Positions 16,866-25,412 of a DNA stretch of 52,919 nt are shown here, piece after piece; position 1 is the first letter of the stretch, and every line of letters begins with the position of its first letter. Made by a program: the position numbers and the translations under genes. The notes beneath the pieces were generated by a model, which saw only the letters and a list, made by a program, of their open reading frames with translations, was not told where the DNA came from and did no database searches. Origin of the DNA: Methylobacterium amylolyticum (lineage in GTDB: Bacteria > Pseudomonadota > Alphaproteobacteria > Rhizobiales > Beijerinckiaceae); contig NZ_JAUYZI010000042.1 in assembly GCF_030700245.1 (NCBI RefSeq), forward strand, positions 1 to 52,919, read 5' to 3'.

Positions 16866-17265
16866 GCCGCAACACGGCGACATCATCCTCTACGCCTACC
16901 TGTGGGCGCGGGAGTACGACCGGGGCGAGGAGGCCGGGCGCAAGGCACGTCCGACCTGTGTCATGCTCATCGTCGCAGACCAGGACGGGCGCCGGAAGCC
17001 CCTGCTGTTTCCGATCACCAGCCAGCGCCCAGGCTCGGCCAGTCATTTCGTTGCGGTTCCGGAGACCGAGGCGCGCCGTGCGAAGCTCTACACGCCGGCC
17101 TGGATCATCGTGGACGAGTTCAACACCGACGACCTCGCCGCGTCCTGGGCGCTCGAAGACCCCAAGCCGCTCGGCCGGTTTTCTCGGAAGTTCATGTCGC
17201 GGATCGCTGCGGCGGCGGCAGCGGCCATCCGGGCCGGCGACGCTCGGCGCGTACCGAGAACATAA
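16858..17265 (+). CDS. MazF/PemK-like toxin
   Basis: The 135-residue protein starts at an ATG overlapping the antitoxin stop, a common toxin-antitoxin arrangement. The N-terminal QHGDIILYAYLW and the ARPTCVMLIVADQDGRRK block resemble the GDI and RP-x-V-V-I strands of MazF/PemK endoribonucleases, followed by LLFPITSQRP. Members cut mRNA at short sequences and stop growth when the labile antitoxin is lost, so the pair may stabilise the element. The family match is moderate. The protein ends in an Ala-rich, basic helix. Confidence 0.65.
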   Translation: MTEPQHGDIILYAYLWAREYDRGEEAGRKARPTCVMLIVADQDGRRKPLLFPITSQRPGSASHFVAVPETEARRAKLYTPAWIIVDEFNTDDLAASWALEDPKPLGRFSRKFMSRIAAAAAAAIRAGDARRVPRT

Positions 17266-17929
17266 CCGGCACCTTGACGAGCCGGCAGCGCTCGCCAAAC
17301 GGGCACAGCACCCTCTCGTGATGCCGGTAGAAGGGCTGAGCCGCTTCCCGAGCTGACCCTGATCCATGAGTCGCTGCGCCACCGTTGCATCGCACCCGCG
17401 CGCGGCTGGCAACGTCGCATCGCACTCGGCCGAAGATTGGCGCCATCGGGTGCCAGGACAAAGCGGGCCTCCCCAGCAAGGGGGAAGCCCTACCGGCCAG
17501 GGGTGAGGCTGGAACCATCCCGCCCTGGCACCAGCATGCGGAAGCGCTCGCGCATTGTGGGGCGTCCTCCCGAGCCGCACGAGAGCCACGTCCAGGGTCG
17601 GAAACGGCCACCGCGCCTCATCCGGCAAGGACGGTGGCCGGCCGACCCGACCATGCGGAAACGTCGGTGAACCGCGGCAGCGACGGCCGCCACAGCGACG
17701 GACCGTCCCGACACGATGGCGACAAGGAAACAGACGCCGTCACCGCCCGCAACCGTCCGGCCGGACGATTTTCCCCTGGCGCTGCGCGCCATTCCTCGCG
17801 GGACAAAATCGCCCGTCCGGCCGGTCCTCCGCTGTGCTGCGGCCCCTGCGGGGTGCGGGCGGCGCCGTCGCCTGTTTGGGGGGTCGCATCGCGCAGGGAC
17901 GGTCCCGAGCGCCACAGGAAACCCCGCTG
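17266..17929. other. Non-coding stretch with hairpin element
   Basis: I can support no gene in these 664 bases. Open frames on both strands have the composition of random high-GC sequence. The stretch holds two direct copies of CGTTGCATCGCAC/CGTCGCATCGCAC (about 17382-17427) and the second hairpin element. It may carry regulatory RNA or be decayed sequence. Confidence 0.45.
17754..17834 (+). repeat. Hairpin element, copy 2
   Basis: It contains the perfect 14-base palindrome CGTCCGGCCGGACG (17754-17767), then ATTTT at the end of the left arm, with AAAATCGCCCGTCCGGCC (17805-17822) as the right arm and GGTCCTCCGCTG after it. The ACGATTTT/AAAATCG core and the trailing TCCTCCGCTG match copy 1, while the GC part of the stem differs. 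Conserved pairing with changed sequence suggests a structural role. Confidence 0.45.
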
Positions 17930-18103
17930 ATGCCGCGCCCCACCTCGAGCCTCCCCGCCCACGCCCGCTTCGCCCTGATGACCCACGTCGCGGAACTCCA
18001 GGCCGAGCTGGCTTCGGTCTCCTGCCCACGCGAGCGGCGCACGATCAAGGCCGAGCTGAAGGTCGCTCGGGCGGAGATGGCAAAGCTCCTCACGGAGGGC
18101 TGA
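17930..18103 (+). CDS. Small helical protein, unknown
   Basis: The 57-residue frame begins at the ATG at 17930 with AGGAAA upstream. The sequence MTHVAELQAELASVSCPRE followed by RRTIKAELKVARAEMAKLL is strongly amphipathic and coiled-coil-like. It may be a DNA-binding or regulatory accessory protein of the transfer region. I do not recognise a family. It converges on traG. Confidence 0.5.
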   Translation: MPRPTSSLPAHARFALMTHVAELQAELASVSCPRERRTIKAELKVARAEMAKLLTEG

Positions 18104-18248
18104 GCCCCTCCACCGGGGCCGCCACCGGCGGCCATCGATCCCGTCGATCGGGGCGGCGCTTCGCCCTGGTTCGTGCCGCGCGGCGCGCCCCATCGATTTG
18201 CATTCCCGATTGAGTTTGACCGCGGCTTCCGCCGCGGCGAGCGGCCCG

Positions 18249-20255
18249 TCAAGCCGCCACTTTCACGGCCGACGCAGGCGCTATCTCGAACTCGAGATCG
18301 TCCTGCGCATCGCGGGTATGGAAGCGGTTCTCTTTGACCAGCTTCCTCATGTCGTCGCGACGGTAGTAGATCGGCCGGCCGCAGCGGATCGGCTCGACGC
18401 CGCCGACTAGTAGGATCTGCTCGTCACGGCGCATCGTGTTGATGATCTCGTCCGGCATGATCAGCGCGCGCTTGTGCAGGCTGGTCGAGGCCGACAGGCT
18501 GACCCCGCCCGAGTCCTTGCCGCCGGAGCGGGCCTGCTGGCTGTAGGAGACGATCTCCTGGGTGTAGTAGCCGCAGCGCTCCGACAGCCACTTGGCCGTG
18601 TCGACGTCGTTGATCGCGGAAAAGCTCTGCCAGGACGTCGACTCGAACCACGCAGACACAGCGTCCTTGTCGCCCCATTGCTGGCGCAGTTGCCCGAGCG
18701 ATTGGTAGACCATGACGAGCGTGATGCCGTACTTGCGGCCGGCGTCCCGGGCGATCTCAATCAGGCTCATGTTGCCGAGGCGGGCGGCCTCGTCGAGGAG
18801 GAAGGCGACGCGGTCCTTGATCTCGCCGTCGGCGTGATAGAGCGCGTTGAGGAGACCGCCGATGATGACCCGGCCCAGACCCGCGTAATCCTGCAGGGTC
18901 TGGAGATCGAGGGAGATGAACACGTCGATATCGCCGTCGACCAGGTCGAGGCTGGAGAACTCCCCCTCGGAGACGATGGTGGCGTATTCCTTGAACGAGA
19001 GCCAGTTGGTCAGGTCGGCCGCCGTGGCGTAGACGCCCGAGAACGTCTGCGGCGTCATAGACTTGAATGGTCCGAGCGCGAGCGACGCGAACGAGCCCTC
19101 GTCCTCTGCGCGCAGGATGAAGCTCAGACGCTCCAGGAAATCCGGTTCCGGCTCGGAGATCATCTCGCGCAAGGTGCGCAGAGTGCGGGGCCTCTCGCTC
19201 TCGTCGTGCGAGCGATTGAGGCAGATGTAGGCGAGGACCCCGCGCAAGAGCTGCAAGGCCGAGTTGCGAAAAAAGTCCTTGGGATCGTCGCGCTTGACCG
19301 GTCCCGTGGCGATCCAGCCGACGACGGCCGCGATGTCCTTCTCGGCGCTGTTCTTGCCCCGACCGATCCAGTCGAGGACGTTGAAGCCGCTCCTCGTCTT
19401 GGTCGGCGTGATGCAGTGGACGGCCCGCCTCAAGCCCTTGCCGCGGATGTTCTTGCGATACGTATCGAGCATCGGATGCAGCTCGGTCGAGGGATCGAGC
19501 ACCACGGCATTGTGGGGCCAGGACAAGAGCATCGGGATCACCGCGGCGGTGGTCTTGAAACCACCGGAGCCGGCGAAGATCAGCCCGTGGGTCGAGCCGA
19601 AATCGCAGTCGAACCCCATCATCGGCTTCCTGCCGCCCGAACCCCAGGTCGTGGGGTCGTTCGGCTTGAACACACGTGCGGTGCTCTTGGGGTCGAGATC
19701 GGGGCGATACAGCTCCCCAAGGACCAGGGCGCCGTCCTCGGGAAACAACTCGCCGGCGAGCTTCATCGTCGCCCATTCCGCATCGCCGTGCGCGGCCGAT
19801 TTGGAGCGGATCGGCTTGTTGTAGCCGCGCGCGGTCTTCTTGACCCGTACCAGGGAAACGAGCGGGATGATGAACGCGACGAAGCCCGCGAACATCACCG
19901 CGCAGAACAGCGGAATGTCGGCCCGCCGCAGGAGGCGCCGCACATCGGCGCCCGGGTTCTGAGCCACCAGACGGGCGTACTCCTCCCGGACCGTCCAAGC
20001 GATCAGGCCGATCAGGAACAGGGACGCGCACGCGGCGACCGCGCGTCCGCTGTCGCCCGGCCGCGTGAGGCCCGCCGCGGCGAACAGCGCGAGGGCAGGG
20101 AACGCCACGGCGGCGACGCGCAGGGTGTGGAGCATGATCGAATGCCCCGGCTCCGCGGCATAGATCGCTCCGGCGAGGGGCGCGAGGAACAGGCCGATCC
20201 CGACATACAGCGCGAGGCCGATCGCGACGGTGATGGCGGCGTAGACCCACTTCAT
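18249..20255 (-). CDS. traG: TraG/VirD4-type conjugative coupling protein
   Basis: The 668-residue ATPase links the relaxase-DNA complex to the secretion channel at the inner membrane. The N-terminus has about four hydrophobic segments (roughly 5-30, 45-65, 75-90 and 110-135). The ATPase domain has Walker A GSGGFKTT (about 226-233) and Walker B FLLDEAARLG (about 483-492), with MVYQSLGQLRQQWG as the sensor region. It resembles TraG of the Ti plasmid more than DotL of Dot/Icm systems. Its ATG overlaps the traD stop (ATGA). The order traC-traD-traG opposite traA is that of pTi. It is the only intact coupling protein in the window. Confidence 0.9.
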   Translation of the reverse strand: MKWVYAAITVAIGLALYVGIGLFLAPLAGAIYAAEPGHSIMLHTLRVAAVAFPALALFAAAGLTRPGDSGRAVAACASLFLIGLIAWTVREEYARLVAQNPGADVRRLLRRADIPLFCAVMFAGFVAFIIPLVSLVRVKKTARGYNKPIRSKSAAHGDAEWATMKLAGELFPEDGALVLGELYRPDLDPKSTARVFKPNDPTTWGSGGRKPMMGFDCDFGSTHGLIFAGSGGFKTTAAVIPMLLSWPHNAVVLDPSTELHPMLDTYRKNIRGKGLRRAVHCITPTKTRSGFNVLDWIGRGKNSAEKDIAAVVGWIATGPVKRDDPKDFFRNSALQLLRGVLAYICLNRSHDESERPRTLRTLREMISEPEPDFLERLSFILRAEDEGSFASLALGPFKSMTPQTFSGVYATAADLTNWLSFKEYATIVSEGEFSSLDLVDGDIDVFISLDLQTLQDYAGLGRVIIGGLLNALYHADGEIKDRVAFLLDEAARLGNMSLIEIARDAGRKYGITLVMVYQSLGQLRQQWGDKDAVSAWFESTSWQSFSAINDVDTAKWLSERCGYYTQEIVSYSQQARSGGKDSGGVSLSASTSLHKRALIMPDEIINTMRRDEQILLVGGVEPIRCGRPIYYRRDDMRKLVKENRFHTRDAQDDLEFEIAPASAVKVAA

Positions 20256-20449
20256 GCCTTGAACTCCTTGTCTCCGCGCCGAGCGAACTGCTCGAAGACG
20301 TTGGGGTCGCGGGTGCGCTCGCGACCCTCGATCAGGAGGCCGAGCAGAACGTTGCTCGGCAGGTCGGCGAGGCCGGCTTTGATGACGAGGCCGCCGAGCT
20401 GGATCTTGCGGTAGGCGTCGGCTCGCCGCTCCTCATGCCGCTTGGTCAT
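20252..20449 (-). CDS. traD: Conjugal transfer protein TraD (pTi type)
   Basis: The 65-residue protein matches the small TraD of Ti-type plasmids, with the typical RKIQLGGLVIKAGLAD block near residues 14-29. The ATG at 20449 was chosen. It overlaps the end of traC by 17 bases and has CGGGAG just upstream. An alternative GTG at 20524 would add 25 residues inside traC. The stop overlaps the traG start. TraD is an accessory protein of the DNA-processing step with unclear mechanism. Confidence 0.75.
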   Translation of the reverse strand: MTKRHEERRADAYRKIQLGGLVIKAGLADLPSNVLLGLLIEGRERTRDPNVFEQFARRGDKEFKA

Positions 20450-20711
20450 CAGCTCCCGCCTGAGCTTCTCCAGCGCCTCGATGTCCCTTTGCCTTTGGCT
20501 TCGCCACCTCCTCCTTCCCCTCACGAAATCGGCCGACGATTGCCTGGAACTCCCGAGTCAGATCCTCGTCCGAAATGTCGATCGCGCCGATCCCGGCCTT
20601 GATCGCGAGGCCCCCGAGGCGCTCGGCCTCGGCCTTGTCGTGCGCCTTGAGCTTTGCCTGAAGCGTCTCGATCTCCTTGAGGATTGTTTCGCGTGACTTG
20701 GATCTAGCCAT
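20433..20711 (-). CDS. traC: Conjugal transfer protein TraC (pTi type)
   Basis: The 92-residue protein has a helical N-terminus (ILKEIETLQAKLKAHDKAEA) and the GLAIKAGIGAIDISDEDL block typical of TraC of Ti-type plasmids. GLxIKAG is shared with TraD, so the two genes are probably related. Its tail is basic, rich in Lys, Gly and Ala. In this group TraC is an oriT-region DNA-binding accessory protein. It is the first gene of the leftward traCDG operon and faces oriT. Confidence 0.8.
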   Translation of the reverse strand: MARSKSRETILKEIETLQAKLKAHDKAEAERLGGLAIKAGIGAIDISDEDLTREFQAIVGRFREGKEEVAKPKAKGHRGAGEAQAGADDQAA

Positions 20712-21193
20712 GGTTGTAGTCTTTGTGCTCCGTTGGAGAAACGATGGTTAACACTGACCTTCTCTCATGCAAACACTGCGTCAAAGGGTCAGAGAAGGCC
20801 TGGACCGGCGGGGTCCGGGAAACCCTCGGCCGTGATCGCCGTGTCACGCCGATGGAGCGGTCAAGCTTCTCTTCCTGGCCTCGGCGCGACACCTCATGCC
20901 GGACGCGCCGTCTCCGCAGATCGGGCTGTTGGCCGCCACAGGCGTCGTCACCATCCGCAGGGCTTGCACCTGCCCAAGCTCCCTCTTCCACCTTCCGGCG
21001 ATAGCGCGCGATCACCGGTCGCGCAGGCTGGCTGGCGCCAGGCGGATCGGCGGCCTCGAGAGGGGCCTTATCGAAGCTGAGCTACGGCGCGCAGCGCCTC
21101 CGCAAAGTTCCCGAAGTCTACGAATGGGCGCACTTATGGGGAAATTGACATTTCCCTGATTTAATTGGTAAGGCCAAGCTCGGGTCTACTCGC
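20712..21193. other. traC-traA intergenic region
   Basis: The 482-base divergent spacer must hold promoters for traCDG and traA. The only element I can name with confidence is the oriT at 21126-21156. Small open frames inside the gap are not convincing. Confidence 0.6.
21126..21156 (-). other. oriT: oriT with nic site (RSF1010/pTi Q type)
   Basis: Read on the minus strand, a hairpin with seven-base arms (GGGAAAT and ATTTCCC, 21156-21139, loop of four) is followed one base later by ATAAGTGCG/CCC. This matches the TAAGTGCG/CCCT nick core of IncQ and Ti-type oriTs, with the hairpin on the same side as in RSF1010. The predicted cut on the minus strand is between 21129 and 21128. It lies 38 bases from the traA start, the expected place for a MOBQ relaxase. 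The nick polarity sends the traCDG side into the recipient first. Confidence 0.85.
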
Positions 21194-24100
21194 ATGGCCA
21201 TCTACCACCTCTCGGCACAGGTCATCAGCTGCGGCGCCGGCAAGAGCGCCGTCGCCTCAGCCGCGTATCGGCGCGCGGCCACGATGACCCGCGAGAGCGA
21301 TGGCAAGGTCATCACCTACGAGGGCAAGCAGCACGTCGCCCACACCGAACTCAGCCTGCCGCGCGAGCTCCCTGCGTGGTTCCGCACGGGTATCGACGGC
21401 CGCAGTGAGAACGGCGCCTCGGCCTATCTCTGGAACGCCGTCGAGAAGAAGGAGGGGCTGAAAGGCACCGGCTTCGCGATGGAGATGAACATCGCGCTGC
21501 CGATCGAGCTGACGCTGGAGCAGAACGTCGAGCTGGCTCGGGACTGGGTCGAGACCGCGATCACCGCCAACGGCATGGTCGCGGACTGGGCGCTGCACGA
21601 CGTGCCGGGCAACCCGCACATCCACGTCATGGTCCCGCTCAGGAAGCTGACCGCGGATGGGTTCGCGGCCAAGTTCGATTTCGCTCGAGACCGCGACGGA
21701 AACGTCCTCTACCGCGAGGATGGCAAGCCTCGCTACGAGCGGCTGGCCGGGCCGATGAAGCACCTCGTGGCTTGGCGCCGCTCCTGGGGCGAGACGGCCA
21801 ATCTCCATCTCGCCGCGGCCGGTCACGACCGTCGCATCGATCACCGCTCGCACATCGAGGCCGGCATCCGCATCGAGCCGACCGATCACGTGGGAGTGCG
21901 GGCCTCGAACATGGGCCAGCGCGGCACGGTGGCCGATCGTGTCGAAACGGAGCGGCAGCGCCGTATCCGCAACGCACAGGCGATCATCGACGATCCCTCG
22001 ACCCTGCTGCCGATCCTATCGCGCGAAAAGAGCGTGTTCGATGAGCGCGATATCGCCCGGGCGGTGTTTCGCTACATCGACGATCCGGCAGCGTTCGAGG
22101 CGGTCCGCCTCAGGCTCGGCCAGTCGCCCGAACTCGTGGCGGTCGCCGAGGAGGTGTTCGACCCGGAGAGTGGGCGGGTGGTGTCGCCGGCCCGCTGGAC
22201 GACGCGGGCACTCCTGCGCGCGGAAGTGGCGATGCAAGCCGCTACCGGCCGGCTCTACGCCGATCCGAGCCACCGCGTTTCCGAGCGGGCGCTGGAGCGC
22301 GCCTTCGCTGCCCGCCCGGAGCTGTCGGCGGAGCAACGCGAGGCGGTGCGGCACGTCACGACGCCCGAGCGGATCGCGGCCGTGGTCGGCTTCGCCGGTG
22401 CCGGCAAATCGACCATGCTCGGCGTGGCGCGCGATGCCTGGAAGGCGAGCGGTCATCGTGTCGTCGGAGGGGCGCTCGCCGGCAAGGCTGCGGAAGGGCT
22501 GGAGCGCAGCGCCGGGATCGCCAGCCGCACGCTCGCATCGTGGGAGTTGGCTTGGAAGAACGAGCGCGACCTGTTGGCGAAGGGTGACGTCTTTGTGCTC
22601 GACGAGGCCGGCATGGTCGCCTCCGAGCAGCTCTCCCGGATCGTTCAGGAAGTGGAGCGGCGCGGCGCCAAGCTGGTGTTGGTGGGTGACGCCATGCAGC
22701 TTCAGCCGATCGAGGCCGGTGCAGGGTTCCGGGCGATCACGGAGACGATCGGCTACGCCGAATTGTCGGAGATCTGGCGCCAAGCCGTGCCTTGGATGCG
22801 GCAAGCGAGCATGGCCTTCGCCCGTGGAGAGGTGGCGGCTGCTCTCGGGGTCTATCGCGAGGCCGGCATGGTCCGGTTCTCCCCCGATCGCGAGGCCGCT
22901 CGCGCGGCGCTGATCGCGGCCTGGAAGCCGGACTACCTCGGCTTTAAGCCGGACGGACGGGCGAATGAGACGCTGATCCTCGCCCAGACCAACGTCGATG
23001 TCCTGGCGCTCAACGCCATGGCCCGATCGGCCCTCAAGGCCGACGGGATGCTCGACGGCGAGGCCCGCTTCGTCACGGCGCGCGGCGAGCGGATGTTCGC
23101 ACCCGGCGACCGGGTGCTATTCCTGGAAAATGACCGCTCGCTCGGCGTGAAAAACGGCATGCTGGCGACCGTCGACGCGGCATCGAGCGCCCGGCTGGTG
23201 GTCAAGCTCGATCGGGACGGCACCGGGGACGGTGAGCGGATCGAGGTGCGGGCCGAGACCTATCGCAACGTTGACTACGGCTACGCTGCGACCGTGCACA
23301 AGTCCCAGGGTGCGACGCTCGACCGGGTGCATGTGCTGGCCACGCCCGGCATGGATCGCCACCTCGCCTACGTGACGATGACGCGCCACCGGCAGGCGGT
23401 GGTCCTACACGGCGCGCACGCCGATTTCGTGCCGCCCTGGCGGCGGCTCAAGCTCGGCCTCGCGCCGTCCCCAGACATCCTCGACGCGGCCGCCCTCAAT
23501 GGTCTGGCGCGGCGGATGGCGCGAGACGGTTCGAAGGCCTCGACCCTGGACCATGCCGCGGAGGCCGCGTTCCGCGAGGCGGCGGTGGCACTGACCCAGC
23601 CACCGGAGGCGGTGGATGGCGAGGCGATCCGGGCGCGCGAAAACGATGCTCCGCCGCTCGATGCTGGCCGGATGGCAGCCGGGATCTCGGCGTTGGCGGG
23701 CCGCCTCGAAGCCGAGGCTTCGGTTCCCGGAAACCCGGCTTCGCCTGCCGTCGAGGCAGACGCGGATCCGGCCTCGGTCGAGCTCGCCACATCGTCGCAA
23801 CCGCCCACCGTCGACCCATCCAGATCCCCTGCGCTGGCGGCGCTCGACGCCGCCCTGGCGCGGCTGGAACGGGCGGAGACCGAGATCGCCGACGGTGTCC
23901 GCCCGCAGGATCTGCGCGCTCTGGCCTCGGCCTTCGCCGAGCGGCGCGGCCTCAACGGCCATGCCGCGCTCGCCTCCGCCCTGGTCAAGCGCGCGCGGGC
24001 GATGATCCGCCAGGTCGAGGGCCGCTGGCGCCGGCTGCACGGCCTCGCCGCGCGGCTCGTCGTGGCCTGGAACGCGGTGGCCGAAAAACGCCCCGCCGAG

Positions 24101-24976
24101 GCGGTGCGCGCTGAGACAACCGAGGCCGCACGCGCCGAGTCGACCGTAGAGGTTCGCGTCGATCCGGGGCCGATCGAGCCCTTCCTCGCGGCGATCGACC
24201 TCGGCGAGACGGGGCTCAACGAAGCGCTCTACGCCCGGGTCGATATCGAGACGGACCTTTCACCCTGGAGCGCACCCGTCGCCCAAGAGTTGCGGTTAGC
24301 GGTCAGGAAGCCCGGTCCGCTCTACGCCGCGATCCTGGCCGAGCTGCGCCAGCCCGGACGCGCATTCGCCGCCAAACTCGACGCCCTGTTTGCCGACGTC
24401 GAGCCCTATGGCGGCCTGCGTGGGCGGAAGGGCTTCTTCGTCCCGAAAGCGGAGAAGGAGGAGCGCGCCACCGCCGTGTCGGCCCTTGCCGAGGCCAGGG
24501 TCGCTGCGAGTGAGCTCAAGGGCCGTTTCGAGTCGATCGCCGGCAAGGGCCGTGCAGCCGAGATGCAGTACCGCAAGCGTCTGCTGATTGAGGTGCCGGG
24601 CCTGAGCCCGACGGCGGCCGCCGTCCTGGCCAAGGTCGGCCGCACGTCGATGACGGTCCCGAAAGCCCTCGATTTCACAGTGGCGGAAGCCGTCGCGACG
24701 CCCGAGCTGCGGGCGGAGGTGATCGCCTTCGCAGAAGCGGTGGGGCGCCGGTTCGCCGCCAACGGGGCGATCGGGCACGCGCCGCAGCGCAGCCTCGGCC
24801 CGGGGCAGTGGCTTAACGAAGAGGAGCGGGCGATCCTGAGCGGCGGGGGCTTCGTTGCGTCCTACATCAAGGACGATCTCTTGGATCAACTGATGTATCT
24901 GACGCAGAACCAGGAGTTGCATCAGGATAAGACGCTGCATCTGGACAAGAGACAGGATCTCGGGCTCTCGTTGTGA
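21194..24976 (+). CDS. traA: Relaxase/helicase TraA (MOBQ) with BID-like tail
   Basis: The 1260-residue protein nicks oriT, stays bound to the 5' end and unwinds the strand. The relaxase domain has the catalytic Tyr25 in SAAYRRAA and the histidine motif LHDVPGNPHIHV (about 133-144). A RecD/TraI-type helicase follows with Walker A GFAGAGKST (about 399-407) and DEAGMV (about 470-475), and VHKSQGATLD near 700. From about residue 995 to 1110 a helical region with ILAELRQPGRAF, YGGLRGRKGFF and EERATAV resembles the BID secretion-signal domain of Bartonella effectors and alphaproteobacterial relaxases. Such a tail would guide TraA to the coupling protein. No strong ribosome binding site precedes the ATG. 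Confidence 0.9.
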   Translation: MAIYHLSAQVISCGAGKSAVASAAYRRAATMTRESDGKVITYEGKQHVAHTELSLPRELPAWFRTGIDGRSENGASAYLWNAVEKKEGLKGTGFAMEMNIALPIELTLEQNVELARDWVETAITANGMVADWALHDVPGNPHIHVMVPLRKLTADGFAAKFDFARDRDGNVLYREDGKPRYERLAGPMKHLVAWRRSWGETANLHLAAAGHDRRIDHRSHIEAGIRIEPTDHVGVRASNMGQRGTVADRVETERQRRIRNAQAIIDDPSTLLPILSREKSVFDERDIARAVFRYIDDPAAFEAVRLRLGQSPELVAVAEEVFDPESGRVVSPARWTTRALLRAEVAMQAATGRLYADPSHRVSERALERAFAARPELSAEQREAVRHVTTPERIAAVVGFAGAGKSTMLGVARDAWKASGHRVVGGALAGKAAEGLERSAGIASRTLASWELAWKNERDLLAKGDVFVLDEAGMVASEQLSRIVQEVERRGAKLVLVGDAMQLQPIEAGAGFRAITETIGYAELSEIWRQAVPWMRQASMAFARGEVAAALGVYREAGMVRFSPDREAARAALIAAWKPDYLGFKPDGRANETLILAQTNVDVLALNAMARSALKADGMLDGEARFVTARGERMFAPGDRVLFLENDRSLGVKNGMLATVDAASSARLVVKLDRDGTGDGERIEVRAETYRNVDYGYAATVHKSQGATLDRVHVLATPGMDRHLAYVTMTRHRQAVVLHGAHADFVPPWRRLKLGLAPSPDILDAAALNGLARRMARDGSKASTLDHAAEAAFREAAVALTQPPEAVDGEAIRARENDAPPLDAGRMAAGISALAGRLEAEASVPGNPASPAVEADADPASVELATSSQPPTVDPSRSPALAALDAALARLERAETEIADGVRPQDLRALASAFAERRGLNGHAALASALVKRARAMIRQVEGRWRRLHGLAARLVVAWNAVAEKRPAEAVRAETTEAARAESTVEVRVDPGPIEPFLAAIDLGETGLNEALYARVDIETDLSPWSAPVAQELRLAVRKPGPLYAAILAELRQPGRAFAAKLDALFADVEPYGGLRGRKGFFVPKAEKEERATAVSALAEARVAASELKGRFESIAGKGRAAEMQYRKRLLIEVPGLSPTAAAVLAKVGRTSMTVPKALDFTVAEAVATPELRAEVIAFAEAVGRRFAANGAIGHAPQRSLGPGQWLNEEERAILSGGGFVASYIKDDLLDQLMYLTQNQELHQDKTLHLDKRQDLGLSL

Positions 24977-25124
24977 CCGCGAAATCGCAGCGCTCGTATT
25001 GGCGCCCTGGCGATGATGGGTAAGGGTAGGAGACAGAGGGCAGCCGAGGAGAGAGCCGTCTCAGTACGGATCGAGAGGACCGCCCGGGCCGGCAACCGCC
25101 GGGTTCATCAGAGAGGATGACACC
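24977..25124. other. Spacer between traA and the fic pair
   Basis: This 148-base gap contains a purine-rich stretch and a GAGAGGATG site just before the 95-residue gene. No separate promoter or terminator is clear, so traA and fic may share a transcript. Confidence 0.4.
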
Positions 25125-25412
25125 GTGAGCTACCGCGACCTGCCGGCGCTCGTGACCCAGCGCGAGGAGGCTGTGATCCTGCTCGAGGCGATCGCTTCGG
25201 GCGTCGACGAGCGCGAGCTGGCCCCCTTCGTCGCCGCGATGACGACCTACGAGGCGGAGCAGGCCGCGGCGATCATGCGCGGATCGGGCAACGAGATGGC
25301 CTTGCGCGTGCAGCTCGGGGCCCTGCTCGCCGAGGCCGAACTGGTGTCCAACGACGAGGTGTTCGCCGCGCTCGACGCGCGGCGCGCCCTCGGCCCGGGG
25401 GAAGCCGCATGA
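25125..25412 (+). CDS. Small helical protein upstream of fic, possible antitoxin
   Basis: The 95-residue protein is almost entirely helical and acidic. Its stop overlaps the Fic start (ATGA), an arrangement like VbhA-VbhT, where a small antitoxin blocks the Fic active site. However, the inhibitory motif (S/T)xxxE(G/N) is not present, since no EG or EN pair occurs in the protein. It may be a divergent antitoxin or a chaperone-like partner. GAGAGGATG lies just before the GTG start at 25125. Confidence 0.55.
   Translation: MSYRDLPALVTQREEAVILLEAIASGVDERELAPFVAAMTTYEAEQAAAIMRGSGNEMALRVQLGALLAEAELVSNDEVFAALDARRALGPGEAA

Noticed and set aside
17385..17930. Open frames of up to 180 residues on both strands in the 17266-17929 gap.
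   Set aside because: They are rich in Arg, Pro and Gly, overlap each other in all frames and have no ribosome site or recognisable domain.
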